A stretch of DNA of 43,934 nucleotides from Candidatus Gastranaerophilales bacterium (GCA_944323705.1 CALUTM010000011.1:1-43934), one strand, 5' to 3'. Counted from the stretch's first letter, positions 32,865 through 42,789 are shown. Notes: generated from the sequence alone by a model not told the origin. Made by a program: numbers and translations.

Positions 32865-32879
32865 TTTATTTCCTCTTAT

Positions 32880-33599
32880 CTATGCATTCATTTTCATCGG
32901 ACCGTCTAAAGCGGCGTTTACAAATTGTTTTGTATAAGGGGTTTCTTCCCTCATTAACTCTTCAGGTGTTCCTTCAAAAACAGCATGACCATTATACAAC
33001 ATCAACACCGAATCTGCCGTCCTTTTAATAGTTGACATTTGGTGAGTAACGACAATGGAAGCCGCATTTGTTTCATTTTTTAACCTGACTATATAATCCT
33101 CTATCAACGTTGATGATATCGGATCCAAACCCGCAGTCGGTTCATCATAAAGAATAATCTTGGGTTCCGTAACAATTGCACGGGCAAAACTTACACGCTT
33201 CTGCATCCCGCCCGAAAGTTCCGACGGGAATTTGCCTTCTATTCCTGAAAGTCCTACCATTTCTAGCTTTTCGGCAACGATTTTTTCCAATTCACCGCGG
33301 GTATATTTTCCACGCAAATCTTTACGTTCCTGAAGAGCAAAGGATATATTATCAAAAACATTCAGCGAATCAAAAAGGGCAGAGTACTGAAATACCATCG
33401 CTATATCACCGCCTGATGTATTAATCTCACCCGAATCTTTTTCTATAAGACCGCTAATCAATTTTAAAACGGTACTCTTACCAGAGCCGCTAAAACCGAC
33501 TATTGATAGTATCTTCCCGTCATCCACCCTAAAAGAGATGTTATCCAGGATAACTTTTTTGTCAAAAGATTTTACTAAATTTTTAACTTCTATTCCCAT
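32880..33599 (-). CDS. mlaF: Mla ABC transporter ATPase MlaF
   Basis: Cytosolic ATPase subunit of the Mla complex, 239 aa: Walker A GFSGSGKST, Q-loop MVFQYSALFDSLNVFDNISF, ABC signature LSGGMQKRVSFARAI, Walker B IILYDEPTAGLDP, and H-loop VVTHQM. The D-loop and the extended C-terminus (TPEELMREETPYTKQFVNA) suit MlaF/TtgF-type proteins. A longer frame to 33674 would overlap mlaE; ATG 33599 with AAAGG at 7 nt is the start. It sits 14 nt after mlaE and 15 nt before mlaD, in one operon. Confidence 0.94.
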   Translation of the reverse strand: MGIEVKNLVKSFDKKVILDNISFRVDDGKILSIVGFSGSGKSTVLKLISGLIEKDSGEINTSGGDIAMVFQYSALFDSLNVFDNISFALQERKDLRGKYTRGELEKIVAEKLEMVGLSGIEGKFPSELSGGMQKRVSFARAIVTEPKIILYDEPTAGLDPISSTLIEDYIVRLKNETNAASIVVTHQMSTIKRTADSVLMLYNGHAVFEGTPEELMREETPYTKQFVNAALDGPMKMNA

Positions 33600-33613
33600 T
33601 TTAATGCCTTTTA

Positions 33614-34369
33614 TTAATAGAAAAACATTGCCGCAAATATCAAATCCAGTATAACTATCGCCACAAAAGACCAAACGACAGCCTTTGTAGTCGCAATACC
33701 GACACCTTTTGCACCGTCTTTAGCTTCCATACCGCAAGAACAGCTTATCAGAGTTATAACAAACCCGAACGCAAGAGATTTCAACATACAAACATTCAAA
33801 TCACGTATACTGAGTCCAAACCATACGGAATCAAAATACGCTTTATAAGTGAGCCCGGAGGTTAAATTAGAAGCAACTGCACCCGTTATTATACCGAAAA
33901 GTGAAGCTACAACAACCACCAGAGGCATCATTAAAGTGCCCGCTATTATTCTGGGCGTAAACAGGTAATGAACGGGGTTAACTTTAAGCACCCTTATTGC
34001 GTCTATTTGTTCCGTAACTTTCATTGTCGCGATTTCCGATGCAAGCGAAGAGCCTATCATTGATATTATGGCAAATCCCGCCATTATGACCCCCTCTTCG
34101 CGCACCATTAATATTGCAACCAACATTCCGACATAATTTCCCGCACCCTGTTTAACCATTTCACCTGCAACCTGCATAGCTATAATAATAGAGGTCATGC
34201 CGACAATCGACAGAGTAATCGGAAGTGAAGAAATGCCAAATCGGGAAGCCTGCTCCATAACGGATTTAAATGTGGTCGGGAAACTTCTCAACCCCTTAAG
34301 CAGCTCTATGCCAAAAAGAGCAATGTTACCGAGAGTTGTAACAAAACCCTCTATTTCCGCCTGAAGCAT
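33614..34369 (-). CDS. mlaE: Mla ABC transporter permease MlaE
   Basis: Permease subunit with about five hydrophobic segments over 251 aa (for example SLPITLSIVGMTSIIIAMQV, EGVIMAGFAIISMIGSSLAS, GTLMMPLVVVVASLFGIITG, and the last IVILDLIFAAMF). It includes the family signature EIATMKVTEQIDAIRVLKVNPVHYLFTPRIIAG. The open frame reaches 34438, but a strong minus-strand promoter has its -10 at 34425-34430 with a start near 34418, downstream of that ATG, so the ATG at 34369 is chosen. It gives the normal family length. MlaB and MlaC partners are not adjacent. Confidence 0.92.
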   Translation of the reverse strand: MLQAEIEGFVTTLGNIALFGIELLKGLRSFPTTFKSVMEQASRFGISSLPITLSIVGMTSIIIAMQVAGEMVKQGAGNYVGMLVAILMVREEGVIMAGFAIISMIGSSLASEIATMKVTEQIDAIRVLKVNPVHYLFTPRIIAGTLMMPLVVVVASLFGIITGAVASNLTSGLTYKAYFDSVWFGLSIRDLNVCMLKSLAFGFVITLISCSCGMEAKDGAKGVGIATTKAVVWSFVAIVILDLIFAAMFFY

Positions 34370-34424
34370 TCTGAATATTTTATACGTGTATGTCGCTTTG
34401 TAATATATTTTCACCTTGTGTAGT

Positions 34425-34454
34425 ATTTTACCACACATTTATATTAATTTACAA
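34425..34454 (-). promoter_or_regulatory. Promoter of mlaE-mlaF-mlaD
   Basis: On the minus strand TTGTAA (34454-34449), an 18-nt spacer ending in TGG, and TAAAAT (34430-34425) form an extended -10 promoter. Its -35 hexamer is the complement of the -35 proposed for the divergent msbA-like gene. Confidence 0.65.
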
Positions 34455-34478
34455 ATATTTTTTTATTCATGCTAAACT
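34449..34478 (+). promoter_or_regulatory. Promoter of the msbA-like gene
   Basis: TTACAA (34449-34454), an 18-nt spacer ending in TGC, and TAAACT (34473-34478): an extended -10 form, with transcription start near 34485 and the GGGAG ribosome binding site just downstream. The same six base pairs serve as -35 for the divergent mla promoter. Confidence 0.5.
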
Positions 34479-34512
34479 TATTTCTAGGGAATATTTTTTA
34501 GCGGGAGCGATA

Positions 34513-36330
34513 ATGTTAAAATTAAAAGATACAACAACAAGGGATGCTTTTCGTTACGGGTATTTGCTTAACAAAATGTATCCGTACATAAAACTGGTTT
34601 TGGGACGCTCGATACTGTTATTTTTACTGGCCGTACCGTTGGGATTGCTTGACGGGGTTGTCGCATTTTCTTTGAGACCTTACATGGATTTTGTAGTAAA
34701 CGGCAATGAGTATCAAACCTTTGAACTTTTGGGACACACTTTTAAATTGCAAGCATTTTTTATCAAATTAATTCCGATTGCAATTGTTCTTTTTGCCCTC
34801 GTTCAAGGTGTCTTAAAATACATTTGCAACTATCTTTCCGACTGGACAGGCAACAAAATGTCAAATGCCTTGAAAGTTGACTTGTTCAAAAAACTTACTT
34901 CAATGGACACCAAGTTTTTTGATGTTAATTCTTCAGGTATAGTACTCAGCAGGTTCTTTACCGACCCGGATACAGCTTCCAAAAACCTGATTAATACGCT
35001 CAAAAGTTTTATACTTGCAATTTTTGAATTTGTTGCCCTTGTATTCGTGTTGCTTTTTAACTCCTGGAAGCTTGCCTTAATAGGCATAGGGGTTATGGGC
35101 ATTGCGATAACTCCTGTTATCCTCATAAAGAAAAAAATTAAAAACGTATCCAACGCAACTATGGTTGTCAGCGGTGATATGACGACAAATTTTAACGAAA
35201 CTTTTGCGGGAAACAAAATCATTACCGCGTACAATCTGCAACAAAATCAAAATCATAAGTTTGAAGAACAAATTCATGAGCAATTTGACTTAACAATGTC
35301 ATTAACAAAACGGGTGGGCTGGATGTCTCCTATTATGTACTTTGTATGTTCCATCGGTATTGCAATCGTAATGAACTACGGAAACAGCCTTATACTTTCA
35401 GGCGAAATGACGGCAGGAAGCTTTGCTTCGTTTGTAACATCACTGCTTTTATTGTACAAGCCGACAAAATCACTCGGATTAACTCTTACAAACCTGCAAT
35501 CCACGTTTGTTTCAATTGCCCGTGTATTTGAACTGTTCGATTTAATGCCCGAAATAAAGAATTCGCAAAACGCGAAAAAACTGGACGGAGTCGGAGATAT
35601 CGAATTTTCGCATGTATGGTTTGAATATGAAGAAGGACAGCCTGTTTTAAAAGATTTCAATTTGAAGGTTAATGCCAATGAAACTATAGCACTTGTCGGA
35701 AATTCGGGCGGTGGAAAATCCACTGTTGTCAGCTTGTTACCAAGATTTTATGACATAAATTCAGGTTCCATAAAAGTTAATGGTGAAGATATACGAAATT
35801 TGGATATCGAAAACTTAAGAAATAATATTTCATTTGTTTTTCAAGATAACTACCTTTTTACGGGAACTATAAAAGAAAACATTTTGATGGGGAAACCCAA
35901 TGCTTCAGAGGAAGAGCTTTTGCAGGCAATTAAGCTTTCACATTTGGACGAATTTATAGGGACTTTACCCGACGGAATTGACACGGTTGTAGGAGAAAGA
36001 GGGGCTTCACTTTCCGGCGGGCAGAGACAAAGAGTGGCGATTGCTAGAGCCCTGATTAAAAATGCCCCTATAGTTATTTTGGATGAAGCAACTTCCGCTT
36101 TGGACAATGAATCAGAAGCTATTGTTCAAAAAGCTCTGGATAACTTAATGAGAAATAAAACAGTTTTTGTAATAGCACACAGACTTTCCACAATCCACAG
36201 TGCAAACAGAATTGCCGTATTGAACGAGGGAGAACTTGTGGAATTAGGAACTCATGACGAGCTAATTAATAAAAAGGACGGCAGGTACAGATATCTTTAC
36301 GAAATGCAATTTTCAACGGGGGGTGTATAA
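34513..36330 (+). CDS. MsbA-like ABC exporter (fused permease and ATPase)
   Basis: Half-transporter of 605 aa that dimerises in the inner membrane. Residues ~20-330 hold six membrane helices (SILLFLLAVPLGLLDGVVAF and others); the C-terminal ATPase has Walker A GNSGGGKSTVVSLLPRFY, ABC signature LSGGQRQRVAIARALI, Walker B IVILDEATSALD and the H-loop IAHRLSTI. It is most like MsbA, the lipid A flippase, though a generic lipid or polysaccharide exporter is possible. The open frame extends upstream to 34390, but ATG 34513 with GGGAG at 5-nt spacing fits the family. Its stop (TAA) is adjacent to the manC ATG, which links lipid or polysaccharide export with GDP-mannose synthesis. Confidence 0.9.
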   Translation: MLKLKDTTTRDAFRYGYLLNKMYPYIKLVLGRSILLFLLAVPLGLLDGVVAFSLRPYMDFVVNGNEYQTFELLGHTFKLQAFFIKLIPIAIVLFALVQGVLKYICNYLSDWTGNKMSNALKVDLFKKLTSMDTKFFDVNSSGIVLSRFFTDPDTASKNLINTLKSFILAIFEFVALVFVLLFNSWKLALIGIGVMGIAITPVILIKKKIKNVSNATMVVSGDMTTNFNETFAGNKIITAYNLQQNQNHKFEEQIHEQFDLTMSLTKRVGWMSPIMYFVCSIGIAIVMNYGNSLILSGEMTAGSFASFVTSLLLLYKPTKSLGLTLTNLQSTFVSIARVFELFDLMPEIKNSQNAKKLDGVGDIEFSHVWFEYEEGQPVLKDFNLKVNANETIALVGNSGGGKSTVVSLLPRFYDINSGSIKVNGEDIRNLDIENLRNNISFVFQDNYLFTGTIKENILMGKPNASEEELLQAIKLSHLDEFIGTLPDGIDTVVGERGASLSGGQRQRVAIARALIKNAPIVILDEATSALDNESEAIVQKALDNLMRNKTVFVIAHRLSTIHSANRIAVLNEGELVELGTHDELINKKDGRYRYLYEMQFSTGGV

Positions 36331-37722
36331 ATGTTTGGGTTAATTTTAGCCGGAGGCTCCGGGAGCAGATTATGGCCGTTATCAAGAGAACTTTATCCGA
36401 AACAGCTGATTAATATTCAAAACTCTGAGAGTCTGTTACAGGCGACATTTGAAAGATTGCTCGAATGCATATCGTCTGCGGAAATAATCAGTATGACAGG
36501 TGTTAAACACGTATCAAACGTACGATACCAACTTTCCAATCTGTGCGAAAACCCGATTATTTTATCGGAGCCGATTTCTAAAAATACGGCACCCGCAATC
36601 GCACTCGCTTCCAAATTCATTGTTGAAAAATTCAAAGTCGATCCCGTCATACTTGCGGTACCGTCGGATCATTTGATAAATGATACAAAAAAATTCGTCC
36701 AAACGGTTAAAGAAGGGGAAAAAATTGCCGAACAGGGATATATTGTTACTTTTGGCGTCAAACCTTCTTATCCCGAAACCGGATACGGCTATATTAATGT
36801 TACCGACATTAATATTGAACAGGGCTTTAAAGTTAATAAATTTGTAGAAAAACCCGATACGGAACTTGCGGAGAAATATATTCAATCCGGCGATTATTAT
36901 TGGAACAGCGGAATTTTTATGTTCAAAGCCTCTGTTCTTTTAGGAGAATTGTCAAAATATTCGCCTGAAATTTATTCGCTTTTGGGAAATTTTGATTTTT
37001 CCGAATCAAATGAGATACCTTTTACGGAATTTGACAAAATGCCTAATATATCAATAGATTACGCCGTAATGGAAAAATCCGACAAAATCGCTTTGCTAAA
37101 ACTCGAAAGCGACTGGAAAGATTTAGGCAGTTGGAAATCCGTCTATGATGTCCATCCTAAGGACAATGACGGTAATGTAAAAATAGGACATATTCTTGAT
37201 GAGGGCTCTAAAAATTCACTCATGTATTCTTCCTCAAAACTCGTTGCAACAATAGGGTTGGAAAATACGGTTATCGTTGAAACGGAAGATGCGATTCTTG
37301 CCTGCAAAAGCGATAAAACTCAGGACGTCAAGAAAATTTTTGATATCCTAAAAAAACAGAATGATAATACACACCTTATCCATAAAACAGTTTACAGACC
37401 ATGGGGATATTATACGGTTCTTGCACAGGGAAACGGATTTTTAACCAAAATGATACAGGTAAATCCCGGTCAAAAACTCTCTGTTCAATCTCATAATCAC
37501 AGAAGCGAACACTGGGTTGTTTTGGAAGGGACGGCAAAAGTTATACTCGAGGGAAAAGAACTTATTCTAAGCCCCGGACACAGTGTTGATATTCCGGTTA
37601 AGGCAATACACTCTCTGCAAAATCCTTTTGAACACACGGTAAAAGTTATAGAAGTTCAAAAAGGCGACCTGCTCATAGAAGAAGATATTATAAGATACGA
37701 GGATATGTACGGAAGAGTTTAA
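36331..37722 (+). CDS. manC: Mannose-1-phosphate guanylyltransferase / mannose-6-phosphate isomerase
   Basis: Bifunctional 463-aa enzyme making GDP-mannose for surface glycans. N-terminal nucleotidyltransferase: LILAGGSGSRLWPLSRELYPKQL (residues 4-26), LAVPSDHLI, and WNSGIFMFKA. C-terminal type II isomerase cupin: RPWGYYTVL, LSVQSHNHRSEHWVVLEGTAKV (metal-binding His and Glu), and PGHSVDIPVKAIHSLQNP. It starts directly after the exporter stop, with a GGGGGG-rich ribosome binding site lying in the end of that gene, so the two are coupled. Confidence 0.95.
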   Translation: MFGLILAGGSGSRLWPLSRELYPKQLINIQNSESLLQATFERLLECISSAEIISMTGVKHVSNVRYQLSNLCENPIILSEPISKNTAPAIALASKFIVEKFKVDPVILAVPSDHLINDTKKFVQTVKEGEKIAEQGYIVTFGVKPSYPETGYGYINVTDINIEQGFKVNKFVEKPDTELAEKYIQSGDYYWNSGIFMFKASVLLGELSKYSPEIYSLLGNFDFSESNEIPFTEFDKMPNISIDYAVMEKSDKIALLKLESDWKDLGSWKSVYDVHPKDNDGNVKIGHILDEGSKNSLMYSSSKLVATIGLENTVIVETEDAILACKSDKTQDVKKIFDILKKQNDNTHLIHKTVYRPWGYYTVLAQGNGFLTKMIQVNPGQKLSVQSHNHRSEHWVVLEGTAKVILEGKELILSPGHSVDIPVKAIHSLQNPFEHTVKVIEVQKGDLLIEEDIIRYEDMYGRV

Positions 37723-37760
37723 TTAGCAGCAGTTTTGACTTGGAGTATTGTCGGATTTTG

Positions 37761-37769
37761 TGTTAAGAT
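37761..37769 (+). promoter_or_regulatory. Extended -10 promoter of mtaB, possibly leaderless
   Basis: TGT followed by TAAGAT (37764-37769); nine bases separate the box from the ATG at 37779, which predicts a leader of about 2-3 nt. There is no ribosome binding site. Confidence 0.5.
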
Positions 37770-37778
37770 TTAGTCACT

Positions 37779-39026
37779 ATGAAAAAGTTTTTTCTCAAAT
37801 CCATGGGATGCAAATCCAATCAATTTGAAGGGCAGATTGTAGCTCAGAGTTTAGTTCACGCAGGTTTTAAAGAAGTGAAAAAACTTGAAGATGCGGATTT
37901 TTATATACTCAATTCCTGCTCTGTCACCCATAAGAGCGATAACGAAGCTATGTACCTTTTAAGACATGCTCACGGTTTGGGGCTAAAAACAGTACTTACT
38001 GGATGTATTGCACAGATTGAAAAAGAAAAACTCCTAAAAGAACCCTTTATTGATTTTGTATACGGAAACGAAGATAAATTTAACATCGCAGCTTACCTGG
38101 ATGAGGGTAAAAATTGCGTTATTAAAGATTTGATGTCAGAAGAGAAGTTTTATAAAATCAGGCTTGATGATACGACTAAAACACGGATAAGCCTTAAAAT
38201 TCAAGACGGCTGTGATAACAGGTGTTCATACTGTATTATACCGTTCGGACGGGGAAAATCAAGGAGTGCGGACTCCGACTATATTATAAATGAAATTAAC
38301 AGGTACTCGGATTTAGGATACAAAGAAGTTGTTTTAACGGGAATTCATATAGGGCTCTGGGGAAAAGATTTTGATAAAGAGCTGTTGGACCTTTTAAAAG
38401 ATATTGAGACAAAGACTCAAATTCCGAGATACAGATTGGGCTCATTAAACCCGCTTGAAATCACACCCGAGCTTCTAAATTTTCTTGAGAAAAGCGAAAA
38501 ATTCTGCCCGCACTTTCATCTTTCACTCCAATCCGCTTGCAACAGGACTTTAAAGAACATGAACAGGCATTATGATGTGGAATTTTATCTCGACCTTATT
38601 GAAGATATAGTTTCCAGATTTAATACCCCGTTTCTCGGAAGCGACATCATAGCCGGTTTCGTCGGAGAAACGGAAGAAGATTTCGCAATTACGGTTGAAA
38701 ATCTGAGAAAATCAAAATTGAGCCAAATTCATACATTCCCTTATTCAATAAGGATAGGAACCGCAGCAGAAAAGATGGAGGGGCATCTGAGCGAGTCAAT
38801 AAAAGAAGAACGAGCCAATGTGATAAAAAAGATTTCTGCGGAAAAGTACAAGTCATTTTTAGAATCAAATATCGGAAAAGAGGCGGAAGTATTAATTGAA
38901 AAACACCTTGACAAATACGGGAAATACAAGGGATTAACAAGAAATTACATAACAGTCCAACTTAATGCGGGAGAATTTAATACGCTAAAAAAAGTTCAAC
39001 TGACACAAGGCATGTTGAAATATTAA
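37779..39026 (+). CDS. mtaB: tRNA (t6A37) methylthiotransferase MtaB
   Basis: Radical SAM enzyme of 415 aa that converts t6A37 to ms2t6A37 in ANN-decoding tRNAs. The N-terminal UPF0004 domain has three cluster cysteines (KSMGCKSNQFEG, LNSCSVTHKS, LTGCIAQ). The radical SAM motif is DGCDNRCSYCIIPFGRGKSRS, and the C-terminal TRAM domain covers ~355-415. The MtaB signature GRGKSRS and the short TRAM distinguish it from MiaB and RimO. It stands between manC and gatC; no ribosome binding site is seen before the ATG, consistent with a leaderless message. Confidence 0.93.
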   Translation: MKKFFLKSMGCKSNQFEGQIVAQSLVHAGFKEVKKLEDADFYILNSCSVTHKSDNEAMYLLRHAHGLGLKTVLTGCIAQIEKEKLLKEPFIDFVYGNEDKFNIAAYLDEGKNCVIKDLMSEEKFYKIRLDDTTKTRISLKIQDGCDNRCSYCIIPFGRGKSRSADSDYIINEINRYSDLGYKEVVLTGIHIGLWGKDFDKELLDLLKDIETKTQIPRYRLGSLNPLEITPELLNFLEKSEKFCPHFHLSLQSACNRTLKNMNRHYDVEFYLDLIEDIVSRFNTPFLGSDIIAGFVGETEEDFAITVENLRKSKLSQIHTFPYSIRIGTAAEKMEGHLSESIKEERANVIKKISAEKYKSFLESNIGKEAEVLIEKHLDKYGKYKGLTRNYITVQLNAGEFNTLKKVQLTQGMLKY

Positions 39027-39096
39027 CTCCGTGACAAATCTATTTACGCAGCATTTTTTTTATGATAATATTGTCAATATTGGAGTAGGAAAAATT

Positions 39097-39378
39097 ATGA
39101 TTACAATAAAGGATGTAGAACACGTAGCAAAGTTGGCTCGATTGGAATTAACGGAAGAAGAAAAAGAGAAGTTTACAAAACAATTGGGTGATGTCTTAAA
39201 GCATGTTGATGCGATGAATGAAGTCGACACTTCTAATGTAGAGCCGATGGCACACGCTATTGATTTTGTGAACGTAATGAGAGAGGACAAAGTCTTCTAC
39301 GAACAGACTAAAGAGGAACTGATGAAGAACGCACCCGACGAAGAGAACGGATTTTTCAGAGTCCCCAAAATCAATTAA
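39097..39378 (+). CDS. gatC: Glutamyl/aspartyl-tRNA amidotransferase subunit C
   Basis: Small 93-aa subunit that wraps GatA and GatB in the GatCAB complex, which converts misacylated Glu-tRNA-Gln and Asp-tRNA-Asn. The sequence MITIKDVEHVAKLARLELTE, then ... VEPMAHAIDFVNVMREDKV, is diagnostic. The open frame extends to 39031, but ATG 39097 with AGGA at 5-nt spacing gives the family N-terminus. gatA and gatB are not adjacent, so the complex is encoded at separate loci. It ends at an intrinsic terminator. Confidence 0.95.
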   Translation: MITIKDVEHVAKLARLELTEEEKEKFTKQLGDVLKHVDAMNEVDTSNVEPMAHAIDFVNVMREDKVFYEQTKEELMKNAPDEENGFFRVPKIN

Positions 39379-39407
39379 AAAAAGAGGCTTGTCAGCCCCT
39401 TTTTTTT
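39378..39407 (+). terminator. Intrinsic terminator after gatC
   Basis: A 6-bp GC stem with one mismatch (GAGGCT 39384-39389, AGCCCC 39394-39399, loop TGTC), extended by an A/T arm and followed by eight T. It overlaps the end of gatC and stops reading into pyrG. Confidence 0.85.
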
Positions 39408-39447
39408 ATTAATATGAATTAAGTTTTTAAAGGGATAAATATTTTAA

Positions 39448-41058
<1,611 letters not shown>

Positions 41059-41059
41059 A

Positions 41060-41455
41060 CTATTTTTTAGCTACAATATTTTGGAACATCTTGTTGTTAG
41101 GGGCATCATTGCCCAGTTTGATAAGCTTTTCCAGTGCAAACTTCAGGACATTTTTTCTTTGTTCGCACTGCACCGTGACGAATTTATCCATCTTTAAATC
41201 CTTCATCGTCTTAGGGACAATAACTCCGTCCTTTGGTATAAAACGGGCAAATGTAATAAACGGCTTGCCGTCAACTTCTCCTATATCGACTCTTAATCTG
41301 CGTTGAAGATAGTATTTTTCTACATTTTTTCTTGATTGATTTAACTTATCAAACTTTCCATGTTCAACCGCATAATCGGCTACAAGCTTTAAAGATTTAC
41401 TGTCTAAAAATCTTGCTTTAAAATTAGGAGTATTATTTGAAGAACTTATATTCAT
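41060..41455 (-). CDS. Hypothetical protein with an N-terminal NFKARF motif
   Basis: Protein of 131 aa that I cannot assign to a family. It begins MNISSSNNTPNFKARFLDSK: a polar Ser/Asn leader and a short Asn-Phe-Lys-Ala-Arg-Phe stretch, followed by a basic helical region (LNQSRKNVEKYYLQRRLRV), a strand pair (IGEVDGKPFITFARFIPKDG) and a lysine-rich C-terminal helix. No signal peptide or membrane segment. A GGTAAG site precedes the ATG. The neighbours give no functional hint. Confidence 0.75.
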   Translation of the reverse strand: MNISSSNNTPNFKARFLDSKSLKLVADYAVEHGKFDKLNQSRKNVEKYYLQRRLRVDIGEVDGKPFITFARFIPKDGVIVPKTMKDLKMDKFVTVQCEQRKNVLKFALEKLIKLGNDAPNNKMFQNIVAKK

Positions 41456-41503
41456 TTTAATCTTACCCTTTTTGAGGTAAAAACATCTGAATATATTTTT
41501 TTG

Positions 41504-42274
41504 CTACCTTAATTTTAGGAACGCTTCAATTTTTGCTTTAATCGAATTGGATGCGTAATCATCAATATCGACATAAAGCCCGTTATACTTATCAGCCAAG
41601 TATTTCGCAAGTTGAGCCTTTGCACAGAATGCCTGTGCGTAAAATACCGTCGGTACTTTTTCATCCACATACATTTCCAAATCCAAATCAGCAGGCGTCC
41701 CCGCTTCTACACATCTTGTCCAGCCGTAAACACGGGTTGTATCAGGGAATAGTTTCAAAATTTCCAAATCGTTCGGCGGAACTCCCCAAAATCCGGGGGT
41801 AAATATAGAAAATTTCGCATCCTGAGTTTTTGGGGAAATCGAACCTGACAAAATTCTTGTTTTTGCACTTTCTAAAATTTCGGGATTAATTATGCCCGCA
41901 GTGATTGTTGTAATTTTATCATACAATGGCATATTACTGTCACATATAACTATTTCTCTTTTAGGCTCTAATCTCTCAAAAACCGTTTGAATAACATTAA
42001 ACCCCAAATCGTCAAGGATTTTAGATGCGAACCAACCGCTGTCGCACTTATCTTTCCCGATTGGTGCAACAATTAAATTCGGTTTTAAGTACACTGAATT
42101 ATCAATAATATTTCTTATAATTTTACAATACGATTCCGGCAATATACTTGTTTTTGGGTAATAAAAATCAATATCCAAATCAATCCATTCGGCATTTGGA
42201 TAATCTTTCTTGACTTTTTCGACTATATCGGGGTCGGGATAACCCCAGAACCCGATTTTTGTTATACTAACCAT
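41504..42274 (-). CDS. Hypothetical two-lobed protein with repeated GFWG motifs
   Basis: Protein of 256 aa, no family recognised. Two segments look like ancient duplicates: KIGFWGYPDPDIVEKVKKDYP (residues 6-26) and TPGFWGVPPNDLEILKLFPD (~159-178), each starting a beta-strand/helix unit. Between them lie LIVAPIGKDKCDSGWFASKIL and EIVICDSNMPLYDKITTITAGI, suggestive of a nucleotide- or CoA-type fold, but no P-loop is visible. Cysteines: C50, C77, C111, C188 and C218. The ATG has no ribosome binding site, and TAATAT lies six bases before it, so this transcript too may be leaderless. It diverges from the TSCPD gene. Confidence 0.75.
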   Translation of the reverse strand: MVSITKIGFWGYPDPDIVEKVKKDYPNAEWIDLDIDFYYPKTSILPESYCKIIRNIIDNSVYLKPNLIVAPIGKDKCDSGWFASKILDDLGFNVIQTVFERLEPKREIVICDSNMPLYDKITTITAGIINPEILESAKTRILSGSISPKTQDAKFSIFTPGFWGVPPNDLEILKLFPDTTRVYGWTRCVEAGTPADLDLEMYVDEKVPTVFYAQAFCAKAQLAKYLADKYNGLYVDIDDYASNSIKAKIEAFLKLR

Positions 42275-42309
42275 ATTCTAATATTACAATAAAAAAGGAG
42301 AATTTGATT

Positions 42310-42726
42310 ATGTTAAAACAAAATGATACAATAGGGGTAAAAGGAGGGGTAGGGGTAAATAGGAGAGAACTACAAATAAACTCTATTTACAGACCCAATA
42401 TAGCGGAGGATTGGAAAATGGACGAGAATATACAAATAAAAGAAGTTGACGGAACGGACATAGTTCAGTACAAGCCGTCGGGTGTTTGCTGCAAATTGAT
42501 GCAGATGAGAATAAAAAATGACATTATTGAAGATGTAGAGTTTTTTGGCGGCTGCAACGGAAACCTTAAGGGAATCGGGATTTTAATCCGCGGTATGAAT
42601 ATTAATGATATTATTCCAAAACTAAGCGGACTTCCTTGCGGAAGCCGACCGACAAGCTGCCCGGATCAGCTTACAAAAGGTATCGAAGCATATTTGGAAG
42701 CAAAGAAAGCTGCTGCTGTGAGCTAA
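42310..42726 (+). CDS. TSCPD-domain protein (TIGR03905-like) with a repeat-containing N-terminal extension
   Basis: Protein of 138 aa. Residues 37-138 are a complete TSCPD domain of the TIGR03905 type: YKPSGVCCKLMQMRI, VEFFGGCNGNLKGIG, and the name-giving GLPCGSRPTSCPDQL, with conserved cysteines likely binding metal. Function is unknown; in other proteins the domain is fused to vitamin B12-dependent ribonucleotide reductases. Two starts are possible: ATG 42310 (AAGGAG at 9 nt) and ATG 42418 (GGAGG at 8 nt), the latter giving the normal family size. The extra 36 residues include GVKGGVGVN, encoded by GGGGTAAAT repeats. A TTG at 42304 is less likely. Confidence 0.88.
   Translation: MLKQNDTIGVKGGVGVNRRELQINSIYRPNIAEDWKMDENIQIKEVDGTDIVQYKPSGVCCKLMQMRIKNDIIEDVEFFGGCNGNLKGIGILIRGMNINDIIPKLSGLPCGSRPTSCPDQLTKGIEAYLEAKKAAAVS
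42334..42360 (+). repeat. GGGGTAAAT units in the N-terminal extension of the TSCPD gene
   Basis: GGGGTAAAA at 42334, then GGGGTAGGGGTAAAT at 42346-42360 with an exact unit at 42352. The string GGGGTAGGGGTAAAT is the same as that over the polA stop and at the end of the murC tract. Read in frame it encodes Gly-Val-Lys and Gly-Val-Gly-Val-Asn. Confidence 0.9.
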
Positions 42727-42741
42727 CGAATATCAGTCACA

Positions 42742-42762
42742 CCCTCTCCTCAAGAGAGAGGG
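42742..42762. repeat. Dispersed palindromic repeat, copy 3 (variant)
   Basis: CCCTCTC and GAGAGGG around a short spacer, with outer arms (ATCAGTCACA upstream, GGTTGAGGTGAG downstream) like those of the copies near 3.2-3.3 kb. It lies between the TSCPD gene and the nucleotidyltransferase gene; the GAGGTGAG in its arm is the only purine-rich site before the next ATG. Confidence 0.8.
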
Positions 42763-42789
42763 CTAGGTTGAGGTGAGATTCTAAATAAT

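Noticed and set aside
34370-34438. Longer N-terminus for mlaE
   Set aside because: The proposed promoter -10 lies inside it, so the upstream ATG would not be transcribed.
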